Shown here: positions 56,187 to 63,792 of the stretch, in pieces
Layout: every line of letters begins with the position of its first letter
Numbering within the stretch: the stretch's first letter is position 1
DNA from: Aureibaculum algae
GTDB taxonomy: Bacteria > Bacteroidota > Bacteroidia > Flavobacteriales > Flavobacteriaceae
Length of the DNA stretch: 64,000 bases
Direction: 5' to 3'
Assembly: GCF_006065315.1 (NCBI RefSeq)
Contig: NZ_CP040749.1
Location: 3,176,501-3,240,500 of the forward strand
Program-made: the position numbers and the translations under genes
Notes under the pieces: generated by a model
Databases searched by the model: none
What the model saw: the letters and a program-made list of their open reading frames with translations, nothing else
Told to the model about the DNA's origin: nothing

Positions 56187-57025
56187 ATGATACCATCAGC
56201 TTTACAAAAAAAAACGAATTACACCTTTTCAGCGGACACAAATAAAAATATAGCAATACTATTGGCCGTATTTTTTTCCATCATAAGTCTTACAGTATTT
56301 CAAGATTTTTTAGAATCGAATAGAAATGGGTATTCATTTTATATTAGTGAATCTATCTTATTTAAAACAATTTGGATTCTTTTCATTCCGCTCCTGGTTT
56401 TATTAGGTAAAATTCTCAAAAAGCAACAATTAGATTCAATAGGCAAAACAACGTTTTTTATAGTTACACCAATAGCAGTCCATCTATTTGTTCTTCCTTT
56501 TGTTTTTTTATTTTTTTCTGTTCTTTTCTATAATGGCAGGTACGACTTTCATAAAATAATGACTTATACTTTAGCTAATGACTTATATAAAATTATTATA
56601 ATTTATTCAGCTTTTGTCTTTGGTCATAAGTATCTTTCTGATAAACTAACTGAATTGGTTCCTATAAATAAACAATCCTATCTCAAAAAAATAATTATTG
56701 GTAACGGTAAGAATAATGCAGTTATTGATGTTAACGACATTTATCAAATTACAGCGGAAACACCATACATTTCAATTCAACTCGAAGAAAAAAATATCTT
56801 CATACAGAAACGCTAAAATCCATTGCAAAACAATTAGATAATAAGGCATTTATCAGAGTCCATAAATCTACAATTGTCAATTTTAACAAAGTAGCTTCTT
56901 TTAAATCCAGGCTTAATGGCGACTATGACATCTTTTTAAAAAATGGAGTTAAATTAAGGTTGAGCAGAACTTATGTAGCCAATTTCAAAAGCAACTTTAA
57001 AAACGGCAATCGGGTTACAACATAA
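56187..57025 (+). pseudogene. Membrane-anchored LytTR regulator, frameshifted
   Basis: The first 209 residues contain four membrane segments (about 28-48, 68-88, 98-118 and 132-150) and the start of a LytTR DNA-binding domain, then a stop at 56814-56816. Shifting the frame near 56806 continues the domain as ETLKSIAKQLDNKAFIRVHK and on to VKLRLSRTYVANFK with a stop at 57023-57025, about 279 residues in all. LytTR membrane regulators control neighbouring genes, so the dioxygenase-like gene might be its target. One missing base explains the break; it could be a true mutation or a sequence error. Confidence 0.72.
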
Positions 57026-57108
57026 ACTCATCGTCTCAACACATTTAACTTCTGTTTGAAGATTTCCAAAACTACCTTTGTGTTAAAAGGAACTTAAAAC
57101 ACATTATA

Positions 57109-58353
57109 ATGGATGTTCAAACACCACCACTTAGATACCCAATAAATGTATTGCGTTTCATCTTCTTGCTTACTTTTATAGGCATTTTGACAAATTGTAA
57201 TGGACAAACAAAAACCAACACGCAACAAACGAATGTAAAAACCGAAAAGAAAAAACTTGTTGATGGTGGCTGTGATGGTTGCGAACTAATGTACATCGGA
57301 ATGCCACAAAATATGAAGTCCGTAGACACAAGTTCAGGATGGTCTGAAAAAGGACAAAAACTTCTGATAACAGGAACTGTCTATAGGCTAGGTGGTAAAA
57401 TTCCTGCACCAAATGTGATCATTTATTATTGGCAAACCGATACTGATGGATATTATTCGCCAAGAGAGGGAATGGACGAACAAGCAAAAAAAAACGGGCA
57501 TATTAGAGGTTGGGTAAAAACGGACGAAAACGGTAATTACTCCATTTATACCATTAGACCTGTAGCTTATCCAAATCGTGATATACCTGCACATATTCAT
57601 ATTTCAATAAAAGAACCAAACATTAAGGATGAGTATTACATTGATGGACTTGTTTTTGACGATGATATATTGTTGACTGGAAATGAAAGAAAAAAACTTG
57701 AAAATCGTGGAGGTAGTGGAGTTTTGAGAGTATTGATTGACAAGAATATACAAATAGCAGAACACAATATTATTTTAGGCCTCAACATTCCAAATTATCC
57801 TGAAAAAAATCAAGCTAAACTAAATTCGGGACTTGAAATCGGTGAAGATAATCCTTCGTTTACACCATTCCACGCATATGGCCCTGATAAAGGAACGAGA
57901 ACTTGTCCTGTGTGCAAGTATGGAAGATTTCACGGAATAGTTTATTTTGTTGGTAACCATCCTAATTGGAAAAATTTAAAAAAATGGTTGTCATTCTTGG
58001 AACTCGAAAGTATAAATCGCAGTAAATATTTAAAAGTCTATTTTGTATATGGTAATGAAAACGATTACAACAAAGACAAAAGACAAAAAGATTTAGCAAA
58101 GTTGGGAAGTCAACTAAACATAAAGAATATGGCATTAACCTTTGTTCCGTCATTTTCTGACGAGGAGAGTGAAGTAAACTTGAATAAAATAAATCCAGAT
58201 GTAGAAAATACATTTATCATGTATAGGCAGAGAACAATAATTGACAAATTTGTGAATTTAAAACCAACAAGAAAAAATTACAAACTGATTTCACAGACGT
58301 TAGACAAAACGAAAAGCGAATTTTTTAACATTCAAGAACCAAAACACCATTAA
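57109..58353 (+). CDS. Intradiol-dioxygenase-like lipoprotein with C-terminal CPVC domain
   Basis: 414 residues. Lipobox at Cys30. The N-terminal half (about 85-215) is an intradiol ring-cleavage dioxygenase fold (GTVYRLGGKIPAPNVIIYYWQTD, then GHIRGWVKTDENGNYSIYTIRP). Candidate iron ligands are Y115/Y116, Y154, H162 and H164. The C-terminal half (about 245-400) begins with a CPVC dithiol (C266, C269) in TRTCPVCKYG and has a peroxiredoxin/thioredoxin-like look. The fusion is uncommon. It may act on aromatic or protein substrates at the cell surface, unproven. Confidence 0.75.
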   Translation: MDVQTPPLRYPINVLRFIFLLTFIGILTNCNGQTKTNTQQTNVKTEKKKLVDGGCDGCELMYIGMPQNMKSVDTSSGWSEKGQKLLITGTVYRLGGKIPAPNVIIYYWQTDTDGYYSPREGMDEQAKKNGHIRGWVKTDENGNYSIYTIRPVAYPNRDIPAHIHISIKEPNIKDEYYIDGLVFDDDILLTGNERKKLENRGGSGVLRVLIDKNIQIAEHNIILGLNIPNYPEKNQAKLNSGLEIGEDNPSFTPFHAYGPDKGTRTCPVCKYGRFHGIVYFVGNHPNWKNLKKWLSFLELESINRSKYLKVYFVYGNENDYNKDKRQKDLAKLGSQLNIKNMALTFVPSFSDEESEVNLNKINPDVENTFIMYRQRTIIDKFVNLKPTRKNYKLISQTLDKTKSEFFNIQEPKHH

Positions 58354-59106
58354 AAAGGGGAAGCACGCAACAAAGCACATAGGTACTATCAAGTAAACAC
58401 CAATTTTCACACTACACGTTCACCATAGTTACTACCCAACTATTCTATTTGCTTTATTGCCATTTTATAGCTACTTTTGAAAGGCTGTCGCTAAATAAAA
58501 CCCTACTCCAACCCTATTGAAGTGCTGTTATCTTTAGCTTCTTAATTTAAGAAAATCCAATAATGAATAAGAACGTATTGCGTTTATACAATTGTTAATA
58601 GTCATTAATTCGGAGGTTCGTAAAATCCAATGGTTATGGAGAGTAATAAGATGTAAAATAACCGTGACATTGATAAAGAAAAGGGATTACTTTCACCCAC
58701 ACCGACTTTAGATTCAGGGAATCGAGTAAAACCTGATTTACAATCGTTTCACGATATAAAGTCGAATTGAGTTCAAGGTACTGTTTTATTATGACAAAGT
58801 CAAGTTTATTGGTCTGTACAGTCTTCCTCTCTACGTTTTTTAGCTCTAGCTAAAATCCATAGAGGCAAGTTATTTTACTTACTAACTCAAAGGAAACTGC
58901 CTTTGAGTTCCGATTAACAACAACTAACACTATGTAAAGAGAATAAAACTAACGTTTTACTATCTTTACACATATGTTGTGTGTCATACCCGAAAACGAC
59001 TAAAATTGAGGAATTGGCACAGATGACGTAAAGATGACATAAAGATGACGCTACTTAAATATAAAATTCGATTTAGTTTTGTTCGAAATAATTAAATCTC
59101 GGAAAA
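58354..59106. other. Non-coding stretch with repeat copy A and three hairpins
   Basis: No credible gene. 58368-58576 is copy A of the dispersed repeat. Then three stem-loops in a row: CCTCT...AGAGG with inner TTAGCT/AGCTAA (58826-58865), AACTCAAAGG/CCTTTGAGTT (58884-58909, perfect), and GTAAAGA...TCTTTAC with inner TAAAAC/GTTTTA (58934-58969). The 5' arm of the next module follows at 58976. Confidence 0.6.
58368..58576 (+). repeat. Dispersed repeat copy A
   Basis: Starts CAACAAAG and ends near GAATAAGAACGT; 209 bp. It shares long nearly identical blocks (ACCATAGTTACTACCC, TCTATTTGCTTTATTGCC) with copies B (59726-59905) and C (63789-64000). No reading frame is conserved among the copies, so it is non-coding. 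Confidence 0.85.
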
Positions 59107-59729
59107 ATGAAGAACAAAGAATTAGCAAAAAGAGTAAGAGAATTAAGAAAAAGAAAAGGTTTATCTCAAGAGGAGTTGACTGAAGATTCTGGACTTAGTT
59201 TAAGAACAATCCAACGAATTGAAAACGGAGAAACCGAACCAACGGGCGATACTCTCAAAAGAATATCTAACGCATTGAATGTTAATCCAGATGAATTAAT
59301 TGATTGGACAATTAAAGAAGATAGAGGTTATCTAAAAGCACTTAACTTATCTACTCTTACTTTTCTTTTCTTTCCTTTACTTGGAATTCTAGTCCCTTTA
59401 ATTTTGTGGAATTCCAAAAAAGACAAATTAAAAGATATCAATAAAATAGGAAAAGACATTATTAACTTTGAGATTTCTTGGACAATATTTTTTTTCCTTG
59501 GGTTTATATTAAATACAATTTATATGGCAAGTAAGTGGCATACGGATGAATTTATTTCTGGAGGCAGTATAGCATCAAGTATGAAATTTAACTTTTTCTT
59601 TCTGATTTTTATGTATGCATTTAATTTTGCGTTTATAATTTTCAATACACTCTTAATTGGAAAAGGAAAAGATGTAAAATACTATCCAAAGTTTAGATTC
59701 TTGAGAAATTAAAAAGTACGTCACACAAC
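58976..59729. repeat. Module 1 with inverted arms
   Basis: GTTGTGTG (58976-58983) and CACACAAC (59722-59729) are perfect complements and bracket the XRE gene. The 3' arm ends in AAC and leads straight into repeat copy B. Confidence 0.6.
59107..59712 (+). CDS. XRE helix-turn-helix protein with membrane domain
   Basis: 201 residues. Residues 5-60 form an XRE-type DNA-binding domain (LSQEELTEDSGLSLRTIQRIENGE). Three membrane segments follow (about 78-102, 118-140 and 160-185), giving a membrane-tethered repressor of the DUF4870-like type. Target unknown. It is the cargo of module 1. Confidence 0.82.
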   Translation: MKNKELAKRVRELRKRKGLSQEELTEDSGLSLRTIQRIENGETEPTGDTLKRISNALNVNPDELIDWTIKEDRGYLKALNLSTLTFLFFPLLGILVPLILWNSKKDKLKDINKIGKDIINFEISWTIFFFLGFILNTIYMASKWHTDEFISGGSIASSMKFNFFFLIFMYAFNFAFIIFNTLLIGKGKDVKYYPKFRFLRN

Positions 59730-59905
59730 AAAGAACTGAGTTAAAAACAACCAAACACACCATTTTTCACACTACACCTTAACCATAGTTACTACCCAAC
59801 TATTCTATTTGCTTTATTGCCATTTTAATGCTACATTTGAAAGGCAGTCGCTAAATAAAACCCTACTCCAACCCTATTGAAGTCTTGTTCACTTTAGCTT
59901 CTTAT
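59726..59905 (+). repeat. Dispersed repeat copy B
   Basis: Same start CAACAAAG as copies A and C, directly after module 1's 3' arm; the last 30 or so bases differ from A and C. Confidence 0.8.
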
Positions 59906-59946
59906 AAACAATTAAAAACAATTGCAACTATAATGGATATTACCAC

Positions 59947-59962
59947 TCCCGAAGTGTCGGGA
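59947..59962. repeat. Short palindromic repeat (TCCCGA type)
   Basis: TCCCGA-agtg-TCGGGA, 6-bp stem, just before the 5' arm of module 2. Confidence 0.6.
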
Positions 59963-59975
59963 TGGTAATACGTAT

Positions 59976-60819
59976 GTTACCCAACATTTGAGAAAAACCA
60001 TTTTCATATTAAACTTAATTTTCAGCACATTAATTTTTGCTCAAAACCCTGAATCCTCAACTCTATATGAAAAAGAGTATTCCGATTTAATTAATTACGT
60101 GCCGAAAAACTTGAAATTTGACTCAATTCACAAACCTGAAAGTCATCTATTACAAACTGAATTAAATACAATAAACAGTATTCAAATTTACAGCGGATTT
60201 AGAAAAGATTTTAAATTGTCCGAAAGTGACAACCAATGGTTAGACAATAGAATTAATCAAATTGCGACCGAATTATTTCTTGATGGAAAAAGAATTTTAG
60301 TAAGTGCTGTTGGAGGTTATTCTGGTTGTCCAAATAAAATGATTGACACTCTTCAATTAAATAACATCGAAATTGTTAATTTAAAATTCTGCCACACTTG
60401 TGCCAATTCATATCGAGATAAGAAGTTTATCGAAATATTTAATAGCAAAATGTATTCTTTAATGGAAATTGAACCACCAAATAGAAAAACAAAATTATTC
60501 TATGGCGAATTTCAAGGGAGAAGCAAAGAACGATATGAAATTAAATTAATTTTAAAAGAGGAAAGAACATTTAAATATTGGGTAAATAAAGGACACGGTT
60601 CAGATTTTACAGAAGGCTTGTGGAAAAACATTAATGAAACGCTGATTTTAAATTCTCGGAATCTAAATAAGGACGATGAAATAAGTTTTGCTTTGTCTAG
60701 TGCAAAATGGATTGAATTTAAAGGCTTGGAGTTTCGTTTGAAAAAAGGAAAACTGACTGAATTAAATGGCGAAAATCGGAAATTAAAACAAACAGTCGAA
60801 TAAAAAAACGTTGGGTAAC
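59976..60819. repeat. Module 2 with inverted arms
   Basis: GTTACCCAAC (59976-59985) and GTTGGGTAAC (60810-60819) are perfect complements. Similarity extends outwards: ATACG(TA)TGTTACCC on one side and, reversed, ATACG(G)TGTTACCC on the other. The arms sit two bases before the start codon and six after the stop. Confidence 0.65.
59988..60803 (+). CDS. Exported protein of unknown function, TTG start
   Basis: 271 residues beginning at a TTG codon directly behind the module arm; no better start is visible. A signal peptide (RKTIFILNLIFSTLIFAQ) follows. The mature part contains a few cysteines (SGCPNKM, NLKFCHTCANSY) but no known domain. The C-terminal half (KERYEIKLILKEERTFKYW) looks like a beta-rich domain. 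Family not recognised. Confidence 0.65.
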   Translation: MRKTIFILNLIFSTLIFAQNPESSTLYEKEYSDLINYVPKNLKFDSIHKPESHLLQTELNTINSIQIYSGFRKDFKLSESDNQWLDNRINQIATELFLDGKRILVSAVGGYSGCPNKMIDTLQLNNIEIVNLKFCHTCANSYRDKKFIEIFNSKMYSLMEIEPPNRKTKLFYGEFQGRSKERYEIKLILKEERTFKYWVNKGHGSDFTEGLWKNINETLILNSRNLNKDDEISFALSSAKWIEFKGLEFRLKKGKLTELNGENRKLKQTVE

Positions 60820-60839
60820 ACCGTATCCTATGTAAAGCA

Positions 60840-61149
60840 CTTTCCCGAGTCTTAGGTTAAATATACAATATTTTTCTTTTTTTTAATTCATGATATTATT
60901 TTTAGTGTTGAACTGTTGATTACGCTTTTTGCGTTATCAATAATTCAATGCTAGCTTTATAAAACTCCGCATCCTATATGTGGTATCCGTCTTTAGCGAA
61001 TCCACCAGCATCTCTATGATGATTTTGGCAAACAAGGCAACTTGCTATAAATATGTGATAACTGTATTAGAGTTTCACCTACGGTGTTTTGTTGTCCTAT
61101 CTTTTGTGCCAATTTTATAATGAGTTTTAAGCTTGTTTTATGTTTTTAT
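60840..61149 (-). ncRNA. Candidate bridge RNA region
   Basis: Non-coding side of the IS element, downstream of the transposase stop. It contains a strong stem (TTGATTACGC-ttttt-GCGTTATCAA, 60916-60940, one mismatch, outer TTGAA/TTCAA) and CCGCAT-cctat-ATGTGG. On the reverse strand 61080-61088 reads AACACCGTA, identical to the nine bases at the insertion target 60817-60825, as expected for a target-recognition loop. Boundaries and folding are not established. Confidence 0.45.
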
Positions 61150-62205
61150 TTAACTAACTACACCTACTTCATAAGGAATTTCAGTTCTAATTACTGCATG
61201 AATTCGACTCAAGAGTTTCCTCGCTACTTTTACCAATATGCGTTTGACATCTTTACCTGAATGTGACCGATAATAGGCCTGCATAACTGGATCAAAACGC
61301 AACGCTTGCCAAGTAGCTTCTACCAAATAACTACGCATTAGCCGATTTGCTCTTGGGGTTAACCCTGAAGTTTTGAGATTATCTCCACTTTGGTGTACCC
61401 AGGGAACCAATCCTACATAACTGGCTAATTGTTTGAAATTTTTAAAACGCCTTAAATCACCCAATTCACATAATAATCCACAAGCTACTATGCCTCCTAC
61501 TCCCGGAACTGATCGTAATAAATAATAATCTTTCTTATAATGCTTACGACAATAGGCACGTAATTTTGTACTCACATCTCGCTTTTGCTTATCTATATAT
61601 TCATAGGTAATAAGACGTGTCTCAAAACAATAATCCATTGTAGGATATTCAAAAGTCAAATTTCTTAACCAATCTCTAAAATTATGAGACCAATGACTAT
61701 TGTCAAATGGCTTTGGAATTTCAATCCCCAAATACAACAATTGCATCTTTATTTGAGTCTTTATTTTTCGATGTTCTTTAACCAGCTCATTTCTTCGACG
61801 AAACAAACATCTTAACTGCTCTCGTTCTATTGAAGGAACATGAATTCCTTTGAGTCGGCCATCCTTTAATTCTTTACATAACATACGTGCATCGATCTTG
61901 TCGGTCTTTTGAAACTGGGCCTTGGCTGGACGATGAACATCTGCAGGGTTAACAACCTTTGCATGCCATCCAAATGAAATAAAATGTCGATAATGACTAA
62001 AGCCACAACAACCCGATTCATAACAGCAATAAACAGTATATCCCTTAAAATGCCTATCCACATACTTTTTTAAACTAAATGCATCTGGTGGAATAGTTAA
62101 CGATGATCCATCAAAAAGATCCGTTGCAGTACGAATTTTCCAACTTCGCTTGTGTACGTCAATTCCAATAAATAACTTTGATCTAGTAGTATCCTTTGTT
62201 TTCAT
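61150..62205 (-). CDS. IS110-family transposase (IS1111 type)
   Basis: 351 residues. The N-terminal DEDD RuvC-like domain starts FIGIDVHKRSWK and includes the KTDKIDARML block. The C-terminal Transposase_20 domain has LRSVPGVGGIVACGLLCELGD and the catalytic-serine region VPWVHQSGDN. It cuts and joins DNA guided by an element-encoded bridge RNA in studied members. The frame is intact, so the element may be active. Confidence 0.93.
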   Translation of the reverse strand: MKTKDTTRSKLFIGIDVHKRSWKIRTATDLFDGSSLTIPPDAFSLKKYVDRHFKGYTVYCCYESGCCGFSHYRHFISFGWHAKVVNPADVHRPAKAQFQKTDKIDARMLCKELKDGRLKGIHVPSIEREQLRCLFRRRNELVKEHRKIKTQIKMQLLYLGIEIPKPFDNSHWSHNFRDWLRNLTFEYPTMDYCFETRLITYEYIDKQKRDVSTKLRAYCRKHYKKDYYLLRSVPGVGGIVACGLLCELGDLRRFKNFKQLASYVGLVPWVHQSGDNLKTSGLTPRANRLMRSYLVEATWQALRFDPVMQAYYRSHSGKDVKRILVKVARKLLSRIHAVIRTEIPYEVGVVS

Positions 62206-62300
62206 AATAATAAGTTTTTGAACCTTAAAATTATTAACTAAACTTTGGATACTGCTTTTACATGGTTGCTAAAATTAATTGCTAGTTAGAGCCTATTTAC

Positions 62301-62320
62301 GAAAGTCCTCGCGGACTTTC
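62301..62320. repeat. Perfect hairpin between modules
   Basis: GAAAGTCC-tcgc-GGACTTTC, 8-bp stem, in the spacer between the IS element and module 3. Confidence 0.7.
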
Positions 62321-62380
62321 TATCTGTGATTTATTTGCTAACTTTAATGTTTAAACACGCAAAGAAATCATACACAAAAC

Positions 62381-63119
62381 GCTAGCAAACATTCTCTAAA
62401 TGAAAACAACAAGAGGAAAAATATTAACTTTATTATTTATTATTTTTATCTCAATTAGTAGCTATGTTATTTATGACCTTTTTCTTTTTGACTACTTTAA
62501 CAACAAACGTCTTGAACAAAGAAAAGTTGAACTTGTAGAAAATTACTACAAAAATGAGGACTCGTTTGCAAAATTTAAATCACTAATTGAGGGCATTGGA
62601 AACGTATCTAACTTACATTTTTTTGAACCTAATCAAATCAGTTTTTCAATATTCAGTAAAAACTACGATTCAAACAATGACATCGCACCTTTGGTCCTTG
62701 AGATTTATAATGATGGTGATAGTTTAACCATGGATTATAAATTTAATAAAGATTATTCAATAACTTTAAATAATACTGACTCTGTTGAAACATTTAGTGA
62801 ATGGCAATTTTACATTGACACTGATCAAAATGATAAAAGAATAATACAGTTACTCGATTATATTGATTTAACTCCAGAGAAACTAATTACTATTAAAAAC
62901 GAGTTAAGTAATTTGAATTGTAAAGCCTTAAATAGAAATAATCAGCTCATTAAATTTAGATACGCGGGTCATTTGGGCAAATCATTGGACTACATTATTC
63001 CGTTGAATCAAAAAGAAATTGAGAATACGATTATAAAAATTAAGGACAGATTTCACTATGGAATTACAAATGATTTTACCTATTGTGGAATTACAAAATG
63101 GTAAAAAAAGTTTGCCAAC
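62381..63119. repeat. Module 3 with inverted arms
   Basis: GCTAGCAAAC (62381-62390) and GTTTGCCAAC (63110-63119) pair over ten positions with two differences, both G-T compatible. The 3' arm lies five bases after the stop codon. Confidence 0.5.
62400..63104 (+). CDS. Membrane-anchored protein of unknown function
   Basis: 234 residues with one N-terminal membrane anchor (LTLLFIIFISISSYVIYDLFLF) and a soluble outer part with no recognised domain or cysteine pattern beyond two Cys near the C-terminus. It is the cargo of module 3. Confidence 0.65.
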   Translation: MKTTRGKILTLLFIIFISISSYVIYDLFLFDYFNNKRLEQRKVELVENYYKNEDSFAKFKSLIEGIGNVSNLHFFEPNQISFSIFSKNYDSNNDIAPLVLEIYNDGDSLTMDYKFNKDYSITLNNTDSVETFSEWQFYIDTDQNDKRIIQLLDYIDLTPEKLITIKNELSNLNCKALNRNNQLIKFRYAGHLGKSLDYIIPLNQKEIENTIIKIKDRFHYGITNDFTYCGITKW

Positions 63120-63212
63120 AATTACTATAATTCACTTTAGCTTCGTAATTAAAAGAAAATACCATAACGAGTATGAACGCTTCCGAATTATCGGGACGTT
63201 TAAATAATTGTT
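63117..63212. repeat. Spacer between modules 3 and 4
   Basis: AACAATTA (63117-63124) pairs with TAATTGTT (63205-63212), so the spacer itself is bounded by complements. It also contains a shortened relative of the dispersed repeat (TTTAGCTTCGTAATT ... GAACG) and the palindrome TTCCGA-atta-TCGGGA (63181-63196). Confidence 0.5.
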
Positions 63213-63792
63213 GTAAACAATTAAACGGAACAATTTTTGATAACAAAGTATTGGTTATAAATTAAGAAATTATGAAAAAATTACTATTTATTTTGACATC
63301 TCTAGTTCTATTTAGTTGCGGTAATAAAGCGAATAAAAAAAATCATTCTATAATAGGAATGGAATTTCAAAAGTTCTACGAAATAGAAAGACTTTCAGAT
63401 TATTCTAAAATAAGTGATACTACTGTTTACGGAAATAATTCTGAACTAAAACATGGAATTCTTCATTTACGAGATAAAAAAAACAATCTTATAATTTTAA
63501 AAAGCATAACTCTTGACTCAAAAAATGAAAATAGAATTTATAAAATTCTGGATACTTTAATAATACCAAATTTGAATAAACCTGAATTAATCACAATTGG
63601 ATATTGTCAAATAAATGAAGATAGCGATAAAAACCTTATAGCAATTGTTGACAAAACCGATAGTTTAAAAATTCAGAATATTAGAAAAATATGAAGAGCG
63701 AATACAAGTACTAATAAAATTGAAATTGTAAATAACCTAAACGGAATTAATTGTTTCAATGAATGGTTTTTGGAAAAATAACTGTTTACAAC
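63210..63792. repeat. Module 4 with inverted arms
   Basis: GTTGTAAACA (63210-63219) and TGTTTACAAC (63783-63792) are perfect complements and enclose the small lipoprotein gene. The 3' arm again runs into the CAACAAAG start of a dispersed repeat copy. Confidence 0.6.
63272..63694 (+). CDS. Small lipoprotein of unknown function
   Basis: 140 residues; lipobox ending in the Cys of LFSCGNK. The mature part is soluble and beta-rich without known family. It is the cargo of module 4. Confidence 0.65.
   Translation: MKKLLFILTSLVLFSCGNKANKKNHSIIGMEFQKFYEIERLSDYSKISDTTVYGNNSELKHGILHLRDKKNNLIILKSITLDSKNENRIYKILDTLIIPNLNKPELITIGYCQINEDSDKNLIAIVDKTDSLKIQNIRKI

Larger units (their letters stand above)
60826..62270 (-). 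mobile_element. IS110/IS1111-family insertion sequence
   Basis: About 1445 bp, transposase on the reverse strand. Outer limits are inferred from subterminal inverted repeats: ATGTAAAGCA at 60830-60839 and, reversed, ATGTAAAAGCA at 62253-62263. Only about 65 bp lie upstream of the transposase, whereas about 310 bp of non-coding DNA lie downstream, as expected for IS1111-group elements, which carry the bridge RNA at that side. It has inserted directly after AACACCGTAT, next to module 2's 3' arm. Exact ends are uncertain by a few bases. Confidence 0.78.

Noticed and set aside
61080..61088. The AACACCGTA match as the true end of the IS element
   Set aside because: Subterminal inverted repeats at 60830 and 62253 place the end about 250 bp further out; still, this alternative cannot be fully excluded without other copies.
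58976..63792. Classical integron with gene cassettes
   Set aside because: Arms are complementary within each module as in cassettes, but most do not match GTTRRRY/RYYYAAC, some spacers are longer than usual attC sites, and no integron integrase or attI is in the window. Kept only as an analogy.
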